A stretch of DNA of 5,434 nt from JBOGEB01 sp050743125 (GCA_050743125.1 JBOGEB010000247.1:1-5434); one strand, 5' to 3'; shown: positions 1-4,791, numbered from the stretch's first letter. Translations and numbers: made by a program. The notes: a model not told the origin generated them from the letters alone.

Positions 1-292
1 GGTCGGGGACACCCCCACGCCCAACCCTTGGGTTCCACGCACCGGACGGTTCAGCATGCACCCGCCCGACCCGCTGACCAGACGAAGAAGAGCCGGATGA
101 CCCGCGCCCGACACCACCCATGCACATGCCAAGAGCCAGAAAAACCCGTGGCATTCGTGCGTAAAGCATCCCGCCTCGCGGCGTTGCGGATCGCTCGAGG
201 ACAACCAGTACACGGCGCGACCCGCGCGGAGCGACCCGCCTCGCGAGACGGGGAGCACTCCCCCCGGACCCCCTCACAGCGATCGGAGGCGT

Positions 293-323
293 CCCCAGGG
301 TCCCCTCTGGGGTTCCGAACCCC
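293..323. repeat. Overlapping small hairpins
   Basis: CCCCAG (293-298) pairs with CTGGGG (307-312). The same CTGGGG overlaps a second hairpin, GGGGTT (309-314) with AACCCC (318-323) across a 3-base loop. The two share bases and are mutually exclusive. The second copy of the 12-bp repeat ACCCCCTCACAG (319-330) forms the right arm of the second hairpin. No function can be assigned, and base composition alone makes short GC stems frequent here. Confidence 0.4.
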
Positions 324-382
324 CTCACAGTCAACGGAACTTTCCGCTTGGACCACTAGCGCAGTACTCCAGTGCAGCGCTC

Positions 383-422
383 GACGCCGACTGCTCCGCT
401 CACCGGCGTCTGCGCTCAGACG
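383..422. repeat. Pair of competing hairpins
   Basis: GACGCCG (383-389) is perfectly complementary to CGGCGTC (404-410). CGTCTG (407-412) pairs with CAGACG (417-422) across a tetraloop. The arms overlap at 407-410, so only one hairpin can form at a time. The site is downstream of the leftward toxin gene and could be a 3'-end structure. There is no U-tract, and chance is a real alternative in GC-rich DNA. Confidence 0.35.
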
Positions 423-432
423 GCTACGAGGC

Positions 433-545
433 GCTGACCAGCACCGACGTACGACCGGGGACTCGCCTGTGCGCCTGGTTCGGACCTGCGAAGTCCGGTA
501 CTCGCAGGTTCTTCCCGCCCGGCCTGTGGATTTCCGCTGGTCAGC
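433..545. repeat. 10-bp inverted repeat GCTGACCAGC
   Basis: GCTGACCAGC (433-442) and its exact reverse complement GCTGGTCAGC (536-545) lie 93 bp apart and enclose the hairpin at 482-511. The core CGCTGACCAG also occurs in direct orientation at 72-81. This is seen directly. Whether it is a binding-site family, a remnant of an insertion or coincidence cannot be decided here. No target-site duplication or transposase is visible. Confidence 0.4.
482..511 (-). terminator. Hairpin downstream of the toxin gene, possible terminator
   Basis: ACCTGCGA (484-491) pairs perfectly with TCGCAGGT (502-509) across a 10-base loop, and the stem can extend by a G-T and a G-C pair to 482/511. It lies about 65 bp past the leftward toxin stop, a sensible place for transcription of the toxin-antitoxin operon to end. 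There is no T-tract on the minus strand after the stem, so intrinsic termination is uncertain, though actinobacterial terminators often lack one. An alternative stem, CGGAC (481-485) with GTCCG (493-497), competes with it. Confidence 0.4.
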
Positions 546-573
546 ATGGCGCATCCGAAGCGACTGCAGCAGT

Positions 574-856
574 TCAGCGCGGTCGATACACGTCTGCCCG
601 ATGCTGAATGGCCTCGACAATCACGCGGCGCTGCTGCTCGTCGATTCGGTACACGATCCGATGGTCGCCTCGCCGGGCGCTATGCAGCCCTTCCAGCTCG
701 AACCGCAGCGCGTGACCGACCCGGTAGGGGTTCTCGGCCAGAGGGCCGTAGAGAAACTCCACGGCCACGGTGGTTGCTTTCTCCGGCAGCCGGCTCAAGG
801 CGCGACGGGCAGGCTCGGCCCACTCGATCTCATAGGGGTTCGCCGTACGCGATCAC
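574..856 (-). pseudogene. RelE/ParE-family toxin, probably frameshifted near the start
   Basis: Toxin of a type II toxin-antitoxin module. RelE/ParE-fold toxins are small cytoplasmic proteins, commonly ribosome-dependent mRNA nucleases (RelE) or gyrase poisons (ParE). Family signs are the segment LRFELEGLHSARRGD followed by HRIVYRI and the C-terminal HRADVYRPR. The natural start is GTG 856-854, overlapping the antitoxin TGA (855-853) as GTGA. Read from there, the frame gives MIAYGEP, then hits TGA at 832-830. The family-like continuation YEIEWAEPARRAL lies one base out of phase. Dropping one C from the C4 run (plus-strand G4 at 835-838) restores a 93-aa protein of normal family length. Without repair, the first usable codon is TTG at 798, giving 74 aa (574-798) that lack the first beta strand and much of the first helix. 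The toxin is therefore probably inactive, unless this is a sequencing error or +1 frameshifting at CCC-C rescues it. The call to the toxin family is firm; whether it acts like RelE or ParE is not resolved. Confidence 0.8.
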
Positions 857-1137
857 CCGCGGTCAGTGAGCGCCAGGGCCTGGTCCTTCGTGAGGCGCTC
901 TGTTCGTCCCTCCGCGACGTCGGCCTCGGCCTCGCGAATATCCGCCAGCAGATCCGGGTTGCCGAGGATCTCCAGCGTCTCCTCGAGGGACTCGAGGTCT
1001 TCGACGCTGAGGATCACGGCGGCCGGGTGACCGTGCTTCGTGATCACCACACGGCCGTGCTCACGCTCGATGCGGTCGACGACCTCCGACAGCCGGTTCT
1101 TGACCTCGGCGAGAGCGACATGCTCGGACAGCGCCAT
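853..1137 (-). CDS. Phd/YefM-family antitoxin
   Basis: A 94-aa antitoxin that would bind and neutralise the toxin encoded immediately downstream and repress their shared promoter. The N-terminal part has the Phd/YefM pattern: an ALAEVKNRLSEVVDRIE helix (about residues 8-24), then a HGRVVITKHGHPAAVILS strand-turn-strand (27-44), then VEDLESLEETLEIL. The acidic, helical C-terminal half (about 46-94) is where family members wrap around the toxin. ATG at 1137 is chosen because it gives the usual family N-terminus, although no good Shine-Dalgarno precedes it. Its TGA overlaps the toxin GTG start, indicating translational coupling. The toxin body is in the same frame as the antitoxin, so only this stop codon separates them. 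The gene is intact, so it could still act as an antitoxin or as a solitary repressor even if the toxin is dead. Family assignment is confident; DNA specificity is unknown. Confidence 0.9.
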   Translation of the reverse strand: MALSEHVALAEVKNRLSEVVDRIEREHGRVVITKHGHPAAVILSVEDLESLEETLEILGNPDLLADIREAEADVAEGRTERLTKDQALALTDRG

Positions 1138-1156
1138 AGCCAGAAGTACAGCCAGA
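1138..1156 (-). promoter_or_regulatory. 7-bp direct repeat abutting the antitoxin start
   Basis: On the minus strand TCTGGCT occurs twice (1156-1150 and 1144-1138), separated by 5 bp, with the second copy touching the antitoxin ATG. The centre-to-centre spacing of 12 bp is close to one helical turn. Phd/YefM antitoxins autoregulate by binding sites around their own promoter, so this is a plausible operator, but it is not palindromic as such operators usually are. No convincing -10/-35 pair was found. Functional assignment is inference. Confidence 0.25.
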
Positions 1157-1210
1157 TGTGCTACTGCTGACGGCGGGGCTCGACAGGGATGGACAGCCGT
1201 GACACCGCGA

Positions 1211-1235
1211 CCGGAGGCCGGACGCCCGGCCCCGG
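1211..1235. promoter_or_regulatory. Strong GC hairpin in the divergent intergenic region
   Basis: The left arm 1211-1221 pairs with the right arm 1226-1235 to give ten G-C pairs with one bulged A (1215) and a four-base loop ACGC (1222-1225). The core is GGCCGG (1216-1221) with CCGGCC (1226-1231). It lies between the leftward antitoxin gene and the rightward hydantoinase operon, directly upstream of a tandem repeat. It could insulate the divergent units, serve as an operator, or be a leader structure of the hydantoinase mRNA. No T-tract follows on either strand. Confidence 0.4.
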
Positions 1236-1236
1236 A

Positions 1237-1256
1237 TCACCGACAATCACCGACAA
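1237..1256. repeat. Tandem 10-bp repeat TCACCGACAA, candidate operator
   Basis: TCACCGACAA occurs twice head to tail (1237-1246 and 1247-1256), and the next bases TGGACAA preserve part of the pattern. A 10-bp period places both copies on nearly the same helix face. The position, about 100 bp upstream of the hydantoinase-like start and in a divergent interval, fits a regulator-binding site. The GACAAT part could also double as a weak -10 element on the plus strand. No regulator gene for this operon is seen in the window, and function is inferred from placement only. Confidence 0.35.
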
Positions 1257-1344
1257 TGGACAAGATGAGATCGAACAGCAACGTGGACCTGTCGGATCGC
1301 AATCAGGGGTGAGTGACAGCGGTGGCACCCTGGGCGCCAGGCTT

Positions 1345-1352
1345 GAGGGAGG
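1345..1352 (+). promoter_or_regulatory. Ribosome binding site for the hydantoinase-like gene
   Basis: The purine tract GAGGGAGG sits 4 bases before GTG 1357. This fixes the start, because the frame is open further upstream (ATG 1189, GTG 1309) but those codons lack a properly spaced Shine-Dalgarno and would add a low-complexity N-terminal tail absent from the family. Confidence 0.75.
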
Positions 1353-1356
1353 CCGC

Positions 1357-2925
1357 GTGCGAATCGGGATCGATGTGGGTGGGACGAACACGGACGCGGT
1401 GCTGATGGACGGCCGGCGGGTGCTCGCCTGGGCGAAGGCGCCGACGACCGCGGACGTGACCGGCGGGATCACCGCCGCGCTTCGGAGCCTGGCCGCCGAG
1501 GACGCGGCCGGGCTGGGCGGCGCGCGAGCGGTGATGATCGGGACGACCCACTTCACGAACGCGGTGGTCGAGGCAAAAGGCCTGCTGCCGGTCGCGGCGG
1601 TCCGTTTGGGTCTGCCAGCGACACGGGCGCTGCCGCCGATGGTGGACTGGCCGGCGCGGCTGCGCCGGGCGCTGGGCGGGCACGTCTACCTGTGCCACGG
1701 CGGCCACGAGTTCGACGGGCGCCAGATCTCGCCGCTGGACGCCGACGAGCTGCGGCGCGCGGCGGCCGACATCGCCGCGAAACAGCTACGCTCGATCGCG
1801 GTCTGCTCGGTGTTCTCCCCGGTCAACGCCGAGTGCGAGCAGCAGGCGGCGCAGATCCTGGCAGCCCAGCTGCCCGGGGTCGCGATCAGCCTGTCGCACG
1901 AGATCGGCCGGGTCGGGCTGCTCGAGCGCGAGAACGCCACGATCGTCAACGCCTGCCTGCGCGACCTCGCGGCCCGGATCGCCGACGCGTTGCGCGCCGC
2001 GCTCGCCCGGCTGGGGATCACCGCGCCGGTCTACATGAGCCAGAACGACGGGACGCTCATGAGCGTGCAGGCCGCCGAGCGCCATCCGGTAGCGACGTTC
2101 GCGTGCGGGCCCACGAACTCCATGCGCGGAGCGGCGTTCCTGTCCGGTCTGGGCGACTGCGCGGTCGTCGACGTCGGGGGCACGACCACGGACGTCGGCG
2201 TGCTGTGTCACGGGTTCCCGCGGCCGGCCTCGGCGGCGACCGAGATCGGCGGCGTCCGCACGAACTTCCGCATGCCCGACGTGGCCTCGCTCGGGCTGGG
2301 GGGAGGAAGCCTGGTCCGCGACGAGGCGGAGCTGGCGGTCGGGCCGGACAGCGTCGGCTACGAGCTGGACAGCCGGGCGCTCGTCTTCGGCGGTGACACG
2401 ACGACGGCCACCGACCTGGCGGTGGCCGGCGGTCTGGCGGCGATCGGCGACCCCGCCCGGGTCGCCGGGCTGGACCCCGACCTGGTCCGCCGTGGGCTGG
2501 CCCAGATCGAGCGGGCGGTCGACGAGGCCGTCGACCGGATGAGGACCACGCCGGAGCCGGTCCCGGTCGTCGTTGTCGGCGGCGGCAGCGTCCTGCTCGG
2601 CAACCGCCTGCCCAGCGCTTCCAAGCTGGTCAGACCCGACCACTTCGCCGTCGCGAACGCGGTCGGCGCGGCGATCGCACAGGTCGGCGGCGAGGTCGAC
2701 CGGGTCTACTCGCTCCAGCGACGCTCCCGCGACCATGCGCTGGAGCAGGCCAAGCAGGAGGCGACCGAGCGGGCCGTCGCGGCGGGCGCGAGCCGCGCGA
2801 GCGTGCAGGTCGTCGATGTCGAGGACGTGCCGCTGACCTACCTGCCAGGCAACGCCACCCGGGTCCGCGTCAAGGCCGTCGGGGACCTCGAGCTCGCAAG
2901 GGACACCGATGCGCCGCGTCGGTGA
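1357..2925 (+). CDS. Hydantoinase/oxoprolinase family protein (HyuA-like, short form)
   Basis: A 522-aa cytoplasmic enzyme subunit of the hydantoinase A/oxoprolinase family, whose members couple ATP hydrolysis to opening of a cyclic imide or lactam ring such as hydantoin, N-methylhydantoin or 5-oxoproline. GTG 1357 gives MRIGIDVGGTNTDAVL, the expected N-terminus. Two actin-like ATPase phosphate loops are visible: DVGGTNTD (residues 6-13) and DVGGTTTDVGVL (from 272). Other family motifs are GTTHFTNA (62-69), GGHEFDGRQISPLD, GLGGGS (313-318) and VVGGGSVLL (406-414). The C-terminal VYSLQRRSRDHALEQAKQEA and the YLPGNATRVRVKAVGDL segment are typical of the roughly 520-aa subclass that pairs with DUF917 proteins. 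It is shorter than the nearly 700-aa N-methylhydantoinase A subunits, lacking their C-terminal domain, and no HyuB-type subunit is adjacent. Its 3' end overlaps the next gene by 17 bp, so the two are co-translated. The family call is firm; the substrate is unknown. Confidence 0.93.
   Translation: MRIGIDVGGTNTDAVLMDGRRVLAWAKAPTTADVTGGITAALRSLAAEDAAGLGGARAVMIGTTHFTNAVVEAKGLLPVAAVRLGLPATRALPPMVDWPARLRRALGGHVYLCHGGHEFDGRQISPLDADELRRAAADIAAKQLRSIAVCSVFSPVNAECEQQAAQILAAQLPGVAISLSHEIGRVGLLERENATIVNACLRDLAARIADALRAALARLGITAPVYMSQNDGTLMSVQAAERHPVATFACGPTNSMRGAAFLSGLGDCAVVDVGGTTTDVGVLCHGFPRPASAATEIGGVRTNFRMPDVASLGLGGGSLVRDEAELAVGPDSVGYELDSRALVFGGDTTTATDLAVAGGLAAIGDPARVAGLDPDLVRRGLAQIERAVDEAVDRMRTTPEPVPVVVVGGGSVLLGNRLPSASKLVRPDHFAVANAVGAAIAQVGGEVDRVYSLQRRSRDHALEQAKQEATERAVAAGASRASVQVVDVEDVPLTYLPGNATRVRVKAVGDLELARDTDAPRR
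2898..2903 (+). promoter_or_regulatory. Ribosome binding site of the DUF917 gene inside the upstream gene
   Basis: AAGGGA lies 5 bases before ATG 2909, within the last codons of the hydantoinase-like gene, so ribosomes finishing that gene can restart directly. An alternative start, ATG 2933, has GAGGG (2924-2928) before it, but it would remove eight residues that family members usually have. Confidence 0.55.
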
Positions 2926-4000
2926 GGGCCAGATGGACGACCTGGCCGTCGGCGCTGCGGTGCTCGGCGCGGGCGGCGGCGGCAACCCCTACCTCGGCGC
3001 GCTGCTCGCCAAGCTGGAGATCCGCGAGCACGGGCCGGTCGAGCTGGTCACGGTCGACGAGGTGGGCGACGACGCGCTCGTCGTGGCCACCGCGGGGATG
3101 GGCGCGCCGACCGTCGGGATCGAGAAGCTGCCCCGCGGCGACGAGCACGTGCGCGCGTTGCGGGCGCTGGAGTCCTACCTCGGCCGGCCGGCCACCCACA
3201 CCGTCTCGATCGAGGCCGGCGGGTCGAACTCGACCGTCCCGCTCAGAGTCGCCGCCCAGCTGGGCATCCCGGTCGTCGACGCCGACGGCATGGGCCGGGC
3301 CTTCCCCGAGATCCAGATGGTGACCGCCACCCTGTACGGCATCTCGGCCACGCCGATGGCGCTGGCCGACGAGAAAGGCAACACCGCCGTCATCGACACG
3401 ATCGACAACCACTGGGCCGAGCGGCTGTCCCGCTCGATCACGATCGACATGGGCGCCGTCGCCAAGATCGCGCTGTACCCGATGTCCGGCCGCCAACTCG
3501 CCCAAGCGATGATCCCCGGCACGATCACCCTGGCCGAACAGCTCGGGCGGCTCATCCGCCAGACCCGAGCCGGCCACGGCGACCCGATCGCAGCCATCCT
3601 GGGCCGCCTCGACGGCTACCGCCTGTTCGACGGCAAGATCAGCGACGTCCAGCGAGCCACCGAGACCGGCTTCGCCAGAGGCCACGCCCGGATCGAGGGC
3701 ACCGGCCCCGACACCGGCTCCGCGCTCGCGATTCGCTTCCAAAACGAGCATCTCGTCGCGTTCCGCGACGGCGAGGTCGTCGCCTCGGTGCCGGACCTGA
3801 TCATCGTCCTGGACGCCGAGACCGGCGCGCCGATCACCACCGAACAGCTGCGCTACGGCCTGCGCGTGACCGTGACCGCCGCCCCCTGCGACCTCAGATG
3901 GCGGACCAGCCAGGGCCTTGCGCTCGTCGGGCCCCGCGCCTTCGGCTACGACCTCGACTACACCCCCGTCGAGCAGCGCTTCGGCGCCACCACAGCGTGA
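2909..4000 (+). CDS. DUF917-family protein (S-methyl-thiohydantoin desulfurase-like)
   Basis: A 363-aa soluble protein of the family long called DUF917. From memory, this family has more recently been named after S-methyl-thiohydantoin desulfurase, an enzyme of bacterial thiohydantoin (ergothioneine-derived) breakdown. Visible signature segments are the glycine-rich VGAAVLGAGGGGNPYLG (residues 14-30), VVATAGMGAPTVGIEK, SIEAGGSNSTVPL (from 101), VVDADGMGRAFPEIQ (122-136) and, near the C-terminus, LVGPRAFGYDLDYTPVE. Length matches the family. ATG 2909 is preferred over ATG 2933 because relatives begin about ten residues before the first helix. The start lies inside the end of the hydantoinase-like gene, which is the usual neighbour of this family, so the two probably act on successive or shared (thio)hydantoin-type substrates. 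No signal peptide or membrane segment is seen. Family membership is confident. The exact reaction is not, because many members are uncharacterised and the other ergothioneine-catabolism genes are not in the window. Confidence 0.92.
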   Translation: MRRVGEGQMDDLAVGAAVLGAGGGGNPYLGALLAKLEIREHGPVELVTVDEVGDDALVVATAGMGAPTVGIEKLPRGDEHVRALRALESYLGRPATHTVSIEAGGSNSTVPLRVAAQLGIPVVDADGMGRAFPEIQMVTATLYGISATPMALADEKGNTAVIDTIDNHWAERLSRSITIDMGAVAKIALYPMSGRQLAQAMIPGTITLAEQLGRLIRQTRAGHGDPIAAILGRLDGYRLFDGKISDVQRATETGFARGHARIEGTGPDTGSALAIRFQNEHLVAFRDGEVVASVPDLIIVLDAETGAPITTEQLRYGLRVTVTAAPCDLRWRTSQGLALVGPRAFGYDLDYTPVEQRFGATTA

Positions 4001-4006
4001 GCCACC

Positions 4007-4026
4007 GCCCATACGGGCATACGGGC
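4007..4026 (+). terminator. Small GC hairpin with tandem CATACGGG after the operon, weak terminator candidate
   Basis: CATACGGG is repeated head to tail (4010-4017, 4018-4025). GCCC (4007-4010) can pair with GGGC at 4015-4018 or at 4023-4026, followed by AAAA rather than T residues. It starts seven bases after the DUF917 stop. A four-base stem is short for a terminator, so this is a positional candidate only. Confidence 0.25.
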
Positions 4027-4122
4027 AAAATGTGCGGCGGCGACACCGTCCCGCTCCCCGCGCCCCTCTTTCCCCAGCCCGAACTCCCGGCGGATCCGCA
4101 ACTCGGAGTACCCTGCTTGGTG

Positions 4123-4128
4123 TAGGTT
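4123..4128 (+). promoter_or_regulatory. Possible -10 element for the secreted-protein gene
   Basis: TAGGTT fits the actinobacterial TANNNT -10 consensus and lies about 100 bp upstream of ATG 4226 in a locally AT-richer patch that contrasts with the surrounding GC-rich DNA. No matching -35 hexamer is evident 16-19 bp upstream, so this could be an extended -10 or alternative-sigma promoter, or chance. Confidence 0.25.
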
Positions 4129-4147
4129 TGTCTCATTGAATGCTTAT

Positions 4148-4179
4148 CGGGGGTGTGTGGGCATCTGTTCCAACCCCCG
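4148..4179 (+). promoter_or_regulatory. 5'-leader hairpin
   Basis: CGGGGGT (4148-4154) pairs perfectly with ACCCCCG (4173-4179) across an 18-base loop, within the probable 5' untranslated leader of the secreted-protein gene and 34 bases before its Shine-Dalgarno. It could stabilise the mRNA or modulate translation. It does not match a riboswitch architecture that I recognise. Confidence 0.35.
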
Positions 4180-4213
4180 GGCCGATGGGACAACCCCAGG
4201 CAGCAACACACCT

Positions 4214-4220
4214 AAGGAGA
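4214..4220 (+). promoter_or_regulatory. Strong ribosome binding site
   Basis: AAGGAGA, near-perfect to the anti-Shine-Dalgarno, ends 5 bases before ATG 4226. It decides the start over the in-frame upstream TTG 4136, whose extra residues would bury the signal peptide. Confidence 0.85.
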
Positions 4221-4225
4221 TACGG

Positions 4226-4702
4226 ATGCGCCATTCACGGAAGACCGTTGTCGGCACTGCCGCGGTGATCGTTGGCATGCTCAGCATGTTCTCGGTCAGC
4301 GCCGCTGAAGCCACGACGGGGACCGAGAAACTCGAGATCCAATCGAGGACCGTCGAGTCCGTGGACATCGACGTTGACGGCAACGGGAAGTTCAGCCAGG
4401 GTGATCAATCCATCTTCGCCGACAGGCTCATACAGGACGGTAAGCACGTTGGCACCTCCGGTGGGGTCTGCACGGTCACAAGAGCGGCCAGCAAGAAAGA
4501 CTCCACGTTCCACTGCGTGGTGACCTTCGACCTGCCCAAGGGCCAGATCACCACCCAAGGGCTCATCGACGCCGAGAAGAAGGAGTTCAAGGAGGCCATC
4601 ACCGGCGGCACCGGAGCCTACAAGAACGCGGGCGGCGAGGTGCTGGTCAAGCTCGTCAGCAAGGGGGCCGACCTCACGTTCTTCATCGACAACCTTGGCT
4701 AG
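4226..4702 (+). CDS. Secreted allene-oxide-cyclase/dirigent-like barrel protein
   Basis: A 158-aa exported protein. Residues 1-29 form a classical signal peptide: basic RHSRK, hydrophobic TAAVIVGMLSMFSV, then SAAEA with likely cleavage after A29 (or after A26). The mature part is predicted to be mostly beta strand and carries the GGTGAYKNAGGEV motif (127-139) typical of the AOC-like/dirigent barrel fold, with GVCTV and FHCVV cysteines (C82, C97) positioned for one disulfide outside the cytoplasm. Residues 49-60, DVDGNGKFSQGD, resemble a 12-residue EF-hand or dockerin calcium loop. In plants the fold is found in enzymes or chirality-directing proteins, but the actinobacterial members are mostly uncharacterised, so no reaction is assigned. 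The gene is monocistronic with its own leader and a 3' hairpin. It uses more A/T-ending codons and lysine than its neighbours, which may reflect high expression or separate acquisition. The fold call is probable; function is unknown. Confidence 0.82.
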   Translation: MRHSRKTVVGTAAVIVGMLSMFSVSAAEATTGTEKLEIQSRTVESVDIDVDGNGKFSQGDQSIFADRLIQDGKHVGTSGGVCTVTRAASKKDSTFHCVVTFDLPKGQITTQGLIDAEKKEFKEAITGGTGAYKNAGGEVLVKLVSKGADLTFFIDNLG

Positions 4703-4724
4703 GAGTCTCGACAGCTGAGCACCC

Positions 4725-4791
4725 GGCGAGGGCTCCGTCTGCAAGAGGCTCGATCTCCGGGTCTCGCAGACGGAGCCCAAGCCTGCTCGCC
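4725..4791. terminator. Bidirectional terminator-like hairpin between convergent genes
   Basis: GGGCTCCGTCTGC (4730-4742) is the exact reverse complement of GCAGACGGAGCCC (4766-4778), a 13-bp perfect stem around a 23-base loop. Inside, GAG (4745-4747) can pair with CTC (4763-4765). Outside, GGCGA (4725-4729) can pair with TCGCC (4787-4791) across a bulge. It starts 27 bases after the secreted-protein stop and faces the convergent gene ending at 4904. No T-tract follows on either strand, as is frequent in high-GC actinobacteria. A two-way terminator is the simplest reading. Confidence 0.7.

Larger units (their letters stand above)
1..573. other. Repeat-rich intergenic stretch without a convincing gene
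   Basis: I see no gene here that I can support. Long open frames exist on both strands, but their translations are rich in Arg, Ser, Pro, Cys and Trp, show no recognisable domain, and run antisense to or into the toxin-antitoxin genes, as expected for stop-poor GC-rich DNA. What is present is short repeated sequence. CCCGCCTCGCG occurs at 170-180 and 235-245, GCGACCCGC at 217-225 and 231-239, ACCCCCTCACAG at 268-279 and 319-330, and CGCTGACCAG at 72-81 and 432-441. Several hairpins are listed separately. The interval probably holds the 3' end of the leftward toxin-antitoxin transcript and possibly the upstream region of a leftward gene beyond the left edge. A leftward ATG at 58-56 stays open to the edge for 19 codons, which is too little to call. 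Confidence 0.5.

Noticed and set aside
1..58. Leftward ATG (58-56) open to the left edge, 19 codons
   Set aside because: Too short to judge and only a weak GGCGGG upstream. It could be the start of an off-window gene but cannot be supported.
305..330. tRNA T-arm-like sequence (GGGG TTCCGAA CCCC)
   Set aside because: The loop does not match TTCRANY properly, and no upstream anticodon or D arm and no acceptor pairing could be found, so it is neither a tRNA nor a supported attachment site.
51..620. Minus-strand 189-codon open frame overlapping the toxin 3' end
   Set aside because: The translation is Arg-, Cys- and Ser-rich low complexity with no family motif, no good ribosome binding site, and overlap with the toxin coding end.
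28..1170. Plus-strand 380-codon open frame
   Set aside because: It is antisense to the toxin-antitoxin pair and its translation has no recognisable domain and an Arg/Ser/Pro/Leu-rich composition, as expected of a stop-poor shadow frame.
1189..1356. Longer start for the hydantoinase-like gene at ATG 1189 or GTG 1309
   Set aside because: The added residues are unlike family N-termini, would translate through the hairpin and tandem repeat, and lack a spaced Shine-Dalgarno, whereas GTG 1357 has GAGGGAGG and yields MRIGIDVGGT.
1786..2985. Minus-strand 399-codon open frame
   Set aside because: Antisense shadow of the hydantoinase-like gene, with Asp/Arg/Ala/Gly-rich repetitive composition.
2870..4012. 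Minus-strand 380-codon open frame
   Set aside because: Antisense shadow of the DUF917-family gene. The sense frame carries clear family motifs throughout.
4235..4780. Minus-strand 181-codon open frame over the secreted-protein gene
   Set aside because: Antisense to a gene with signal peptide, strong ribosome binding site and fold motif. It would also start within the terminator-like hairpin.
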